Source of the DNA: Actinomycetospora sp. TBRC 11914
GTDB lineage: Bacteria; Actinomycetota; Actinomycetes; Mycobacteriales; Pseudonocardiaceae
DNA: 64,000 nt
Assembly: GCF_012933465.1 (NCBI RefSeq)
Contig: NZ_JABBND010000002.1
Span: forward strand, 62,001-126,000
Direction: 5' to 3'
Notes under the pieces: generated by a model
The model's input: only the letters and a program-made list of their open reading frames with translations
Databases searched by the model: none
What the model was told of the DNA's origin: nothing
Program-made: the position numbers and the translations under genes
Shown: piece after piece, positions 16,854 to 23,950 of the stretch
Numbering within the stretch: position 1 is the stretch's first letter
How the letters are laid out: each line of letters opens with the position of its first letter

Positions 16854-17587
16854 GCACGGGAACGACCCCGGACGGCGCCGAGGCCCCGGCCCCGGCGCCG
16901 TCCGACCCCCCACCGGGCGAGCCCGCCGCCCGGCCCTCCGGCCGGACCCGTCGGGCGCTCCTGGTGCTCGCGGGGGTGCTGGCCCTGGTCGGGATCGGCG
17001 CGATCGTGGCCGCGCTGCTCGGCCAGCAGCACGCGCCCGCCGAGCACGACGCGGGCGCGCTGCCCGCGCCGGCCCCCGCCACGACCGCGCCCCCGCACCC
17101 GACCACTCCCGCCGGGCCGCCGCCGTCCCCGCCCGCGCGCATCGTCATCGGGAAGATCGGCGTCGACTCGCGGGTGGCCTCCGTCGGGCTGAACCCGGAC
17201 CACACCATGGAGGTCCCGGCCAAGGGCCCGCTCTACGACCTGGCCGCCTGGTACCGCTACTCGGTCACCCCGGGGCAGCAGGGGCCGTCGGTGATCATCG
17301 GGCACATCGACTCGGCCGAGAACGGCCCCTCGGTGTTCTTCCGGCTCGGCGCCCTCGCCCCCGGCGACACCGTCACCGTCACCCGCGACGACGGCCGGAC
17401 CGTACCGTTCATCGTCTACGCCACGCGCTCGTTCCCGAAGGACGCGTTCCCGACCGCCGACGTCTACGCCGGCACCGCCGGCCCGGAACTGCGGCTGATC
17501 ACCTGCAGCGGGTCGTTCGACGCGAGCGTGCGGTCCTACCGCGACAACACCGTCGTCTTCCTCCGGGAGAGCGGGCCACCGACCTAG
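16850..17587 (+). CDS. Class F sortase, apparent CTG start
   Basis: About 245 residues. Pro-rich N-terminus, RTRR then a TM segment (LLVLAGVLALVGIGAIVAALL, about 38-60), a Pro/Ala linker, and the sortase barrel: IVIGKIGVDSRVASVGLN, GPSVIIGHIDSAENGPSVFF (catalytic His about 152), LRLITCSGSFDASVRSYRDN (catalytic Cys about 219, Arg nearby). Class F enzymes cleave and transfer C-terminal sorting signals at the membrane. No ATG, GTG or TTG occurs in frame before the TM; CTG at 16850 overlaps the lipoprotein stop (CTGA) and is my tentative start. A GTG at 16964 would remove the basic N-terminus. The stop TAG overlaps that of the convergent GNAT gene. Confidence 0.75.
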   Translation: MSTGTTPDGAEAPAPAPSDPPPGEPAARPSGRTRRALLVLAGVLALVGIGAIVAALLGQQHAPAEHDAGALPAPAPATTAPPHPTTPAGPPPSPPARIVIGKIGVDSRVASVGLNPDHTMEVPAKGPLYDLAAWYRYSVTPGQQGPSVIIGHIDSAENGPSVFFRLGALAPGDTVTVTRDDGRTVPFIVYATRSFPKDAFPTADVYAGTAGPELRLITCSGSFDASVRSYRDNTVVFLRESGPPT

Positions 17588-18114
17588 CGGTCGCGCGCGG
17601 CCAGGGCAGCCAGCGCGTCGCCATCGACGCGGTGGGTGGTCCAGCCGTCCTGCGGGGTCGAGGAGAGGGTGGCGTAGAAGTCGAGCGCCGGGGTGTTCCA
17701 GTCGAGCACCGCCCACTCCAGCCGGGCCCACCCGCGGGCGGCGCAGGTCGCGGCGAGGCGGGCCAGCAGCGCCCGGGCGATGCCGAAGCGCCGGTGCGAG
17801 GGCGAGACGTAGAGGTCCTCGAGGTGCATCCCGTGCACCCCGGTCCACGTCGAGAACGTCATGAACCACAGGGCCGTGCCGGCGACGACGCCGTCGACCT
17901 CGGCGACGTGCCCGAAGACCGCCGGCCGGTCGCCGAACAGCGCGGCGTGCAGCTGCTGCTCGGTCAGCAGGCACGACTCCGGCTCACGCTCGTACTCGGC
18001 GAGCTCGTGGACGAACCGGACCAGCGTGGGCACGTCCTCGGGGCGGACGTCGCGGACGGTCACGGCGGGGCGGGCGTCGGCGTTCACCGCGGTCGCGGCG
18101 GGTCGGGGATCCAC
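17584..18114 (-). CDS. GNAT-family N-acetyltransferase
   Basis: 176 residues, resembling diamine/spermidine N1-acetyltransferase-like GNATs. Seen: VTVRDVRPEDVPTLVRFVHE, then HGMHLEDLYVSPSHRRFGIA (acetyl-CoA pyrophosphate loop, R-x-x-G-x-A form, about residue 105), and LEWAVLDWNTPALDFYATL (motif B). Transfers acetyl from acetyl-CoA to an amine. Start GTG at 18114; an alternative GTG at 18087 exists. Divergent from an SDR gene 47 bases away; its stop shares bases with the sortase stop (CTAG at 17584-17587). Confidence 0.85.
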   Translation of the reverse strand: MDPRPAATAVNADARPAVTVRDVRPEDVPTLVRFVHELAEYEREPESCLLTEQQLHAALFGDRPAVFGHVAEVDGVVAGTALWFMTFSTWTGVHGMHLEDLYVSPSHRRFGIARALLARLAATCAARGWARLEWAVLDWNTPALDFYATLSSTPQDGWTTHRVDGDALAALAARDR

Positions 18115-18161
18115 GGGACCATCATCGTCGTCCGGTCGACGACGACGGTGCGGAGGACCTC

Positions 18162-18884
18162 ATGACGGCGCTGGTGACGGGGGGCGGAACGGGCATCGGG
18201 CGGGCCGTCGCGGAAGCGCTCGCCGGGCTCGGCCACCCGGTGGCCGTCGTCTACAGCCGCTCGGCCGACGACGCCGCCGCCACCGTCGACGGCATCCGCG
18301 CCGCGGGCGGCACCGCCGGGGCGTTCCGGGCCGACGTCACCGACGACACCGCGGTGCGCGGCCTGCTCGACGACGTCCGCGCGGACCTCGGGCCGGTGTC
18401 GGTGCTGGTCAACAACGCGGGCGGGACCGAGCACATCGCGCTGGACGACCTCGAGGGCGCCACCGACGAGGTCTTCGAGCGGCTCTTCCGGCTGAACACG
18501 CTCTCGGCCTGGCACTGCGCGCGGGCCGCGGCGGAGGACCTGCGCGCCGCCGACGACGGCTGCGTGGTCAACGTGGGCAGCGCGTCGGTCTCGTCGGGGC
18601 GCGGCTCGTCGGTGCCCTACGTCGTGTCCAAGGCGGCCCTGTCGGGGCTCACGCGCGCGCTCGCCAACGCGCTCGCGCCGGTCCGGGTCAACGAGGTGTG
18701 GCCGGGCCTGGTCATGACGCGCTGGTGGGCCGGCAAGGAGGAGCAGGGGCACCGGCTCGCCGCGAACGCGATCGTCGGGCGGGAGACGACGGTCGACGAC
18801 GTCGCCGCGGCCGTCGTCGGGCTGGTGACGTCCCGGGCGATCACCGGCCAGACGATCACCATCGACGGCGGCCAGACGCTGTGA
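18162..18884 (+). CDS. Short-chain dehydrogenase/reductase (SDR), FabG-like
   Basis: 240-residue classical SDR. NAD(P) motif TALVTGGGTGIGRAVAEAL at the N-terminus, LVNNAGGTEH (about 85), catalytic Ser in VNVGSASVSSGRGS and Tyr-x-x-x-Lys in VPYVVSKAALSGL (about 152), C-terminal GQTITIDGGQTL. Reduces or oxidises a carbonyl/alcohol; substrate not predictable. ATG at 18162 lacks a clear Shine-Dalgarno. Apparently monocistronic. Confidence 0.88.
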   Translation: MTALVTGGGTGIGRAVAEALAGLGHPVAVVYSRSADDAAATVDGIRAAGGTAGAFRADVTDDTAVRGLLDDVRADLGPVSVLVNNAGGTEHIALDDLEGATDEVFERLFRLNTLSAWHCARAAAEDLRAADDGCVVNVGSASVSSGRGSSVPYVVSKAALSGLTRALANALAPVRVNEVWPGLVMTRWWAGKEEQGHRLAANAIVGRETTVDDVAAAVVGLVTSRAITGQTITIDGGQTL

Positions 18885-19180
18885 TGATCTCGTGAAACCC
18901 GGACGCAGGAAGATCACGCCTTCGGGTGGCGTCGGACCGGCGCCGTCCGGTCGCGCAGTGCTCCGTCGCGGGCCCGGCGCTCGACCGTTCGGGGACCCGC
19001 CGTCACCGGCGACGGCGTGGCGGACGAGGACCCGCCGCGCGGGCCGGGCCGGGCCGCGACGCCGCGTGAGCCGATCAGCGGCGTGATCGGCGACCGGGGG
19101 AGCGCTGCGCCACGGTCGGCCCTTCCACCGCGTCCGGGGGCAGGCTCAAGACCGCGCGCGGCGCCGCCGTCGATGGACCC
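18885..19180. other. Intergenic region with one hairpin
   Basis: 296 bases without a gene I can support; a 64-codon open frame from 18892 is Arg/Pro-rich and looks spurious. It holds a perfect hairpin at 19070-19091, GCCGATCA and TGATCGGC around GCGGCG, which could be a terminator or an operator for the following small gene. Confidence 0.5.
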
Positions 19181-19480
19181 GTGACCATCTCCGACGATCT
19201 CCGCCCCGCCGTCGCCCTCGTCCCGGCGCAGGCCACCGCCGTCCCCGCTCCAGCCTCGATCCCGGCCCCGGCCGGCTCGCCCGAGGTCGACGTCGCGGCC
19301 CGCGTCCGCGACGCCGTCCAGTCGCTGCGCCGGGCCCTGGCCGACGGCACGGTCCACCAGCACCGGTGCGCCGGCGTCCCGGAGAGCTGGACGGCGCTCG
19401 GCGTGGAGGTCGTGCGCGCGTGGACGTCCGGTCTCGACCTCGACGCCCAGCGCCGCGTCTGCCGGACCTGCGCGCCCTGA
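19181..19480 (+). CDS. Small hypothetical protein with Cys/His C-terminus
   Basis: 99 residues from GTG at 19181. The first about 45 residues are Ala/Pro-rich and probably disordered; the rest, ARVRDAVQSLRRALADGTVH then QHRCAGVPESWTALGVEVVR, ends CRTCAP. His-x-His-x-x-Cys plus a terminal Cys-x-x-Cys could bind a metal. Family not recognised. TGGA lies 6 bases before the start as a weak ribosome site. Real-gene status rests on codon pattern and the compact folded-looking half. Confidence 0.45.
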   Translation: MTISDDLRPAVALVPAQATAVPAPASIPAPAGSPEVDVAARVRDAVQSLRRALADGTVHQHRCAGVPESWTALGVEVVRAWTSGLDLDAQRRVCRTCAP

Positions 19481-19542
19481 CCCCACGAGCCGGCTCAGCG
19501 TCGAGCCGGCTCAGAGACCGACCAGCTCACAGGAGGCTCGGC

Positions 19543-20484
19543 TCAGAGGCCGAGCAGCGCCTCGGCGTTGCCGTGGGCGATGCGCTCGCGATCGGCCTCG
19601 TCGAGGGCGGCGTCGGTCAGGAACGACGTCGCCTCCCGCGAGTCGGCGAACGGGTGGTCGACCGAGAACAGGATCCGCTCCGGGCCGAACGTCGCGAGCG
19701 CGCACACCAGCGGCGGCGCGGTGGTGTAGCCCGCCGTCGTGATCACCACCTGGTCGAGGACGGTGCGCCACACCGACCGCTCGCCCCGGCTGGCGTGGTT
19801 CAGCCGCTCGTCGGCCCGGGCGAGGGAGAACGGCAGGTTCTCGCCCATGTGCCCGACGACGATCCGCAGGTCCGGGTGGGCGTCGAACGTGCCGGTCACC
19901 ACGAGGCGCAGCACGTGCATCCCGGTCTCGGCGTGCCAGCCCCAGCCGGCCGTCGCCAGCGTCGGTCCGGCGCCCTCCGGGAGCCGGGCGTAGTACACGT
20001 CGGCGACGGCGGGCGGGGGCGGCGCCGGGTGCAGGTAGAGGGGCACGCCGAGCTCGGCGCAGGCAGCGAGGACGGGCGCGAACTCGGGGTCGTCGAGGAA
20101 GCGCCCGTGGGTCTGGCCGAACAGCATCGTCCCGACGAAGCCGGCCTCGCCGACGGTGCGCCGCAGTTCCTCGACGGCGGCCGCCGGGTCGCCCAGGGGC
20201 AGCGTGGCGAAGGCGGCGAACCGGCCGGGGTGCTCGCGCACGGCGGCCGCGAGCCGGTCGTTCGCCGCCCGGGCGAATCCGACCCCCGCCGCGCCGGCTT
20301 CCTGGATGCCGTGGCCGAGCACCGAGAGGACCTGGACGTCGACCCCCGCCGCGTCCATCACCGCGACCCGGCCCTCGCCGAGGTCGTCGAGCTCGTCGAG
20401 CACGCCGGGCATGCCCGAGCCCATCCCGCCGGGGAGGTCCAGGTCCTTCGGGAAGGCGTGCTCCTCGATCGCGATGATCCGCAT
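19543..20484 (-). CDS. Amidohydrolase-2 family protein (ACMSD/gamma-resorcylate decarboxylase-like)
   Basis: 313-residue metal-dependent TIM barrel. Motifs: MRIIAIEEHAFP (E-E-H in place of HxH, as in non-oxidative decarboxylases), VPLYLHPAPPP (about 175), RIVVGHMGENLPFSLARAD (about 230), ERILFSVDHPFADSREA with the metal Asp (about 285). Relatives decarboxylate hydroxybenzoates or related acids, or hydrolyse cyclic esters. ATG at 20484. It follows the DUF2236 gene by 20 bases on the same strand, so the pair is an operon, probably controlled by the divergent GntR regulator. Confidence 0.85.
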   Translation of the reverse strand: MRIIAIEEHAFPKDLDLPGGMGSGMPGVLDELDDLGEGRVAVMDAAGVDVQVLSVLGHGIQEAGAAGVGFARAANDRLAAAVREHPGRFAAFATLPLGDPAAAVEELRRTVGEAGFVGTMLFGQTHGRFLDDPEFAPVLAACAELGVPLYLHPAPPPPAVADVYYARLPEGAGPTLATAGWGWHAETGMHVLRLVVTGTFDAHPDLRIVVGHMGENLPFSLARADERLNHASRGERSVWRTVLDQVVITTAGYTTAPPLVCALATFGPERILFSVDHPFADSREATSFLTDAALDEADRERIAHGNAEALLGL

Positions 20485-20504
20485 GCCCCCAGCCTGACCC
20501 CGCG

Positions 20505-21329
20505 TCAGACCAGCGGCATGCCGAGCCGGCGACGCAGGCGCACGTCGGCAAGGTAGGCGTTGTACGGGAAGCGACGCAACGCGCCGGGCGTCCGGTTCAG
20601 CACGGCGCCGATCCGGCGCATCACCGTCTCGAACCGCTGCTGGTCGTCCGCGGACCAGTCGAAGCCCATCAGCGAGCGGAACGGCTCGCGCAGGAAGCCG
20701 GCGGTGAGGAACCGGCTCACCGGGGACAGGGCGGGGCGCAGCGGGGCCGGCAGGAACTCCTGGTCGACCAGCCCCCAGAGGTAGCCCCGCACGGTGTCGT
20801 CCAGCCCGACGTGCCCGAGCTGGGCGTCCCACCAGCGCTCGAACGCCGCGCGGTCCTCCGGCCACTGCTCGGGGCGGACCTGCAGCCCGGTGCCCAGCGG
20901 GGCGCAGGCGCGGTAGACGTCGTCGGGCAGCCACGCGCCGGGCCGGCCGGCCAGCAGCGCCCAGGTGTCCTCGAAGGCGCGGACGAGGCAGCCGGCGACC
21001 CACATCTGCAGCTCGCGGTCGAAGGCGTCGTAGGCGACCGGGCTGGCGTCGGTGGAGCGCACCTGCGCGTGCGAGCGCCCGACGGCGCGGCGGTAGGCCC
21101 GCACGTCGCGCTCGTCGCCGAGCATCGTGACGGCGAGGTAGGTGCTCGTCGTCCGGAGCCGGTGCCACGGGTGGAGCATGAGGTTGCCGCTGTCGACCCG
21201 GCTCTCCACCACGCCGTACCCGACGCCCGGCCGGGCCAGCTGCATGATCACGTTGGCGGTGGCGCCCAGCGCGACGGCGCCGCTCACGGTGTCCGCGGGC
21301 TGGTGCGGCCGGTCCGTCGCCTCGACCAT
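20505..21329 (-). CDS. DUF2236 (MpaB-like oxygenase) family protein
   Basis: 274 residues. DUF2236 signatures: GATANVIMQLARPGVGYGVV near the N-terminus, then YLAVTMLGDERDVRAYRRAV, the VRSTDASPVAYDAFD loop, the ELQMWVAGCLVRAFEDTWAL segment with conserved Trp/His-type residues, and a C-terminal RRFPYNAYLADVRLR. Fungal MpaB and bacterial latex-clearing protein (Lcp) relatives are heme oxygenases that cleave C=C bonds; heme binding here is inference. ATG at 21329. First gene of an operon with the amidohydrolase; the GntR operator lies in the 36-base divergent gap. Confidence 0.8.
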   Translation of the reverse strand: MVEATDRPHQPADTVSGAVALGATANVIMQLARPGVGYGVVESRVDSGNLMLHPWHRLRTTSTYLAVTMLGDERDVRAYRRAVGRSHAQVRSTDASPVAYDAFDRELQMWVAGCLVRAFEDTWALLAGRPGAWLPDDVYRACAPLGTGLQVRPEQWPEDRAAFERWWDAQLGHVGLDDTVRGYLWGLVDQEFLPAPLRPALSPVSRFLTAGFLREPFRSLMGFDWSADDQQRFETVMRRIGAVLNRTPGALRRFPYNAYLADVRLRRRLGMPLV

Positions 21330-21335
21330 GTGTCG

Positions 21336-21354
21336 ATCCTATATCCGATAGGAT
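21336..21354. promoter_or_regulatory. Palindromic operator in the GntR divergent gap
   Basis: Perfect inverted repeat ATCCTAT (21336-21342) and ATAGGAT (21348-21354) around ATCCG, centred in the 36-base gap between DUF2236 and GntR genes. AT-rich in a GC-rich context and of the size used by FadR-type GntR dimers. Likely the regulator's own site; inference. Confidence 0.65.
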
Positions 21355-21365
21355 AACGTGGCGCC

Positions 21366-22121
21366 ATGACCTCCGGGACGGGACGCGCCGCGGCCCCGCT
21401 CGGGGACGGGGTGGCGCTGCCGGACCGCGTCGCCCTGCTGCTGCGCGACCGGATCCTCTCCGGGGAGCTGGCGCCCGGGACGTTCCTGCGGGTCGACCGG
21501 CTGGGCGAGGAGCTCGGCGTCAGCCAGACCCCGGTGCGCGAGGCGCTGCAGTCGCTGCGCGCGGACGACATGGTGCGGGCGCTGCCGCGCCGCGGCTACG
21601 TCGTCGCCGAGATGACCCGCGGCGACGTCGCGGACCTGTTCGCCGCCCAGGCCCACCTCACCGGCGAGCTCGCCGCCCGCGCGGCGGTCGCGGTCGGGTC
21701 CACCGCTCCGGGGCACCTCGCGACGCTGCGGGAGCACGACGCCGAGGTCGGCCGGCTCCTCGCGGTCTGCGACGGCCAGGACGGGGGGCCGCTCGAGACC
21801 GGCCTGGCCCTCGCGCACGCCGAGCACGGGTTCCACGCGGCGGTGAACCGTGCGGCCGGCTCCCGCAAGCTGGCCTGGCTCGCCGGGTGCGCCGAGCGCT
21901 ACCTCCCGCCGCGCTTCTACACGGCCAGCGCCGCGTGGCGCTCGGCCACGCGGCGCTCCCACGCCACCCTGCTCGACGCGCTCGCGGCCGGCGACGCCGA
22001 GGCGGCCCGCGAAGCCATGTCCCGCCACGTCCTCGACGGCCGGGACCTGCTCCTGGCCCACCTCGACACCATCGCCTTCTGGCCAGGTGACAGTTCCACC
22101 GACCCGACCGAGGAGTCCTGA
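21366..22121 (+). CDS. GntR-family (FCD) transcriptional regulator
   Basis: 251 residues. N-terminal winged helix: LPDRVALLLRDRILSGELAP, GTFLRVDRLGEELGVSQTPV, REALQSLRADDMVRALPRRG (about 20-80). C-terminal FCD ligand domain: VADLFAAQAHLTGELAARAA, AHAEHGFHAAVNRAAGSRKL with metal-type His, and RRSHATLLDALAAGDAEAAR. Such regulators sense acids or acyl compounds. ATG at 21366. One base separates its stop from the downstream acyl-CoA dehydrogenase, so both are cotranscribed; the palindrome at 21336 suits control of both directions. Confidence 0.9.
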   Translation: MTSGTGRAAAPLGDGVALPDRVALLLRDRILSGELAPGTFLRVDRLGEELGVSQTPVREALQSLRADDMVRALPRRGYVVAEMTRGDVADLFAAQAHLTGELAARAAVAVGSTAPGHLATLREHDAEVGRLLAVCDGQDGGPLETGLALAHAEHGFHAAVNRAAGSRKLAWLAGCAERYLPPRFYTASAAWRSATRRSHATLLDALAAGDAEAAREAMSRHVLDGRDLLLAHLDTIAFWPGDSSTDPTEES

Positions 22122-22122
22122 C

Positions 22123-23259
22123 ATGCCCGTCACGCTCACCGAGGAGCAGGACGCCCTCGCGGGCGCCATCGCCGAGTTCGCCCGCCGTGAGATCCCGGAC
22201 AAGGCGGCCCGCGACCGGCTCACCGCCGACGGCCCGCACTCCGACGAGATCTACCGGAAGATGGCCGACCTCGGCTGGCTCGGCATCGCGCTGCCGGAGG
22301 CCTACGGCGGCGCCGACGGCTCCATGACCGATCTGCTGGTCTTCCTCGAGGAGACCGCCTACCAGCAGGCGCCGATCGGCGGGTTCGGCACGACGATCAT
22401 CACCGCGGAGGCGATCAAGAAGTTCGGGTCCGAGGAGCAGAAGACCGCGCTGCTCGGCGGGATGATCCGCGGCGACGTCCTGTCGATCTCGATGTCCGAG
22501 CCGGGCGCGGGCTCCGACGTGGGCGGGCTGACCTGCAAGGCGGTCAAGACCGAGGACGGCTGGGTGGTCGACGGCCAGAAGACCTGGTGCTCGAACGCCC
22601 ACATCGCCTCCCACATCCTGCTCGTGGCGCGCACCTCGACCGCGGGCGGCAAGCACGACGGCCTGACGATGTTCGTCGTCCCCACCGACGCCGACGGCCT
22701 CGAGATCCGCGGCATCGAGACGATGGGCGGCAAGGAGGTCAACGACCTCTACTTCACCGACTGCCACCTGCCCGCGGACGCCGTCGTCGGCACCGAGGGG
22801 CAGGGCTGGCGCCAGCTCATGGCCGGGCTGAACCTGGAGCGGATGATCCTCGCCGGGCTGATGCTCGGCCTCGGGCGCCGGGCGTTCGACGACACGCTGG
22901 CCTACGTCAAGGAGCGGCAGCAGTTCGGTCGGCCGGTCGGCAGCTTCCAGGCGATGCGCCACCGGATCGCCGACAACGCCACCGAGCTCGCCGCGACGAA
23001 GCTGCTCGTGCACGACACCGCGCGCACCATCGACGCGCACCCGGAGGCGCTGTTCCCGAAGGAGGCGTCGATGGCGAAGCTCAAGGCCACCGAGCTCGCC
23101 AAGCACCTCTCGCTCGAGGGCATGCAGATGCTGGGCGGCTACGGCTACGCCACCGAGTACGGGATGGAGCGGCTGCTGCGGCAGTCGGTCGTCTCGACGG
23201 TGTACGGCGGCACCAGCGAGATCCAGCGCGACATCATCGGGAAGACGCTGGGCCTGTAG
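22123..23259 (+). CDS. Acyl-CoA dehydrogenase
   Basis: 378 residues, complete. Helical N-domain with MADLGWLGIALPEAYGGADG; beta-domain with SISMSEPGAGSDVGGLTC (FAD contacts, about 122) and WVVDGQKTWCSNAHIA; C-domain with LGGYGYATEYGMERLLRQ and TVYGGTSEIQRDIIGKTLGL. Oxidises an acyl-CoA with ETF as acceptor. At the MCAD Glu376 position the sequence is Y-G-G-T, not Y-E-G-T, so the base is elsewhere, as in isovaleryl-CoA-type enzymes. ATG at 22123 with GAGGAG 8 bases upstream. Coupled to the GntR gene; probable substrate linked to the DUF2236/amidohydrolase pathway. Confidence 0.9.
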   Translation: MPVTLTEEQDALAGAIAEFARREIPDKAARDRLTADGPHSDEIYRKMADLGWLGIALPEAYGGADGSMTDLLVFLEETAYQQAPIGGFGTTIITAEAIKKFGSEEQKTALLGGMIRGDVLSISMSEPGAGSDVGGLTCKAVKTEDGWVVDGQKTWCSNAHIASHILLVARTSTAGGKHDGLTMFVVPTDADGLEIRGIETMGGKEVNDLYFTDCHLPADAVVGTEGQGWRQLMAGLNLERMILAGLMLGLGRRAFDDTLAYVKERQQFGRPVGSFQAMRHRIADNATELAATKLLVHDTARTIDAHPEALFPKEASMAKLKATELAKHLSLEGMQMLGGYGYATEYGMERLLRQSVVSTVYGGTSEIQRDIIGKTLGL

Positions 23260-23275
23260 CGGGAGCGGGGTCAGG

Positions 23276-23950
23276 TCAACCCTGCGCGACCCCGTGGCGC
23301 CAGGCCCACGCCACCAGCGCGGGCCGGCCGTCCACGCCGAGCTTCGAGATCAGGTGGTTGACGTGGGTCTTCACGGTGGCCTCGCTGACGAAGAGCTTGG
23401 AGGCGACCTGCTGGTTGGAGAGCCCCTCGGCCACCAGGCGCAGCGTGTCGACCTCCCGGGCGGTGAGGCCCTCGGGGATCTCCGGCCCCATGGCTGATGA
23501 CCGGGCCGGGGCCGGGGCCGGGGCCCCGGCGAGGTCGACCAGGCGGCGCTGCACGGCCGCGTCGAGGACCGACCCGCCGGCCGCCACGGTGCGGATCGCC
23601 GAGACCAGCGCCTCCCCGGTGGTGTCCTTGGTGAGGTAGCCGGCGGCGCCCGCGCGCAGGGCGGGCAGGACGGCGTCGTCGTCGGCGAAGGTCGTGAGGA
23701 TCAGGACCCGGACCTCGGGCGCGGCGCGGCGCACGGCCGCCGTCACCTCGGCGCCGTCGAGGCCGGGCATGCGCAGGTCCACCAGGGCCACGTCGGGACG
23801 CCGCGCGAGCACGACCTCGACGGCGGCGGTGCCGTCGGCGGCGGTGCCGACGACCTCGAGGTCGTCGGCGGCCGAGAGCAGCATGCCGAGGCCGTCGCGG
23901 ACCACGGCCTGGTCGTCGGCGAGCACGACGCGCACGGGCGGGGTGGTCAC
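23276..23950 (-). CDS. NarL/LuxR-family response regulator
   Basis: 224 residues. Receiver domain: RVVLADDQAVVRDGLGMLLS, phospho-acceptor Asp58 in VALVDLRMPGLDG, Lys in AAGYLTKDTTGEAL. C-terminal LuxR HTH: EGLTAREVDTLRLVAEGLSN then QQVASKLFVSEATVKTHVNH. An Ala/Pro linker of about 20 residues joins them. GTG at 23950 overlaps the kinase stop (GTGA), so the pair is coupled. Controls unknown targets in answer to the adjacent kinase; the membrane protein divergent from the kinase gene is a candidate. Confidence 0.92.
   Translation of the reverse strand: MTTPPVRVVLADDQAVVRDGLGMLLSAADDLEVVGTAADGTAAVEVVLARRPDVALVDLRMPGLDGAEVTAAVRRAAPEVRVLILTTFADDDAVLPALRAGAAGYLTKDTTGEALVSAIRTVAAGGSVLDAAVQRRLVDLAGAPAPAPARSSAMGPEIPEGLTAREVDTLRLVAEGLSNQQVASKLFVSEATVKTHVNHLISKLGVDGRPALVAWAWRHGVAQG

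Noticed and set aside
18892-19086. 64-codon plus frame
   Set aside because: Arg/Pro-rich composition, no ribosome site, crosses a hairpin; likely spurious.
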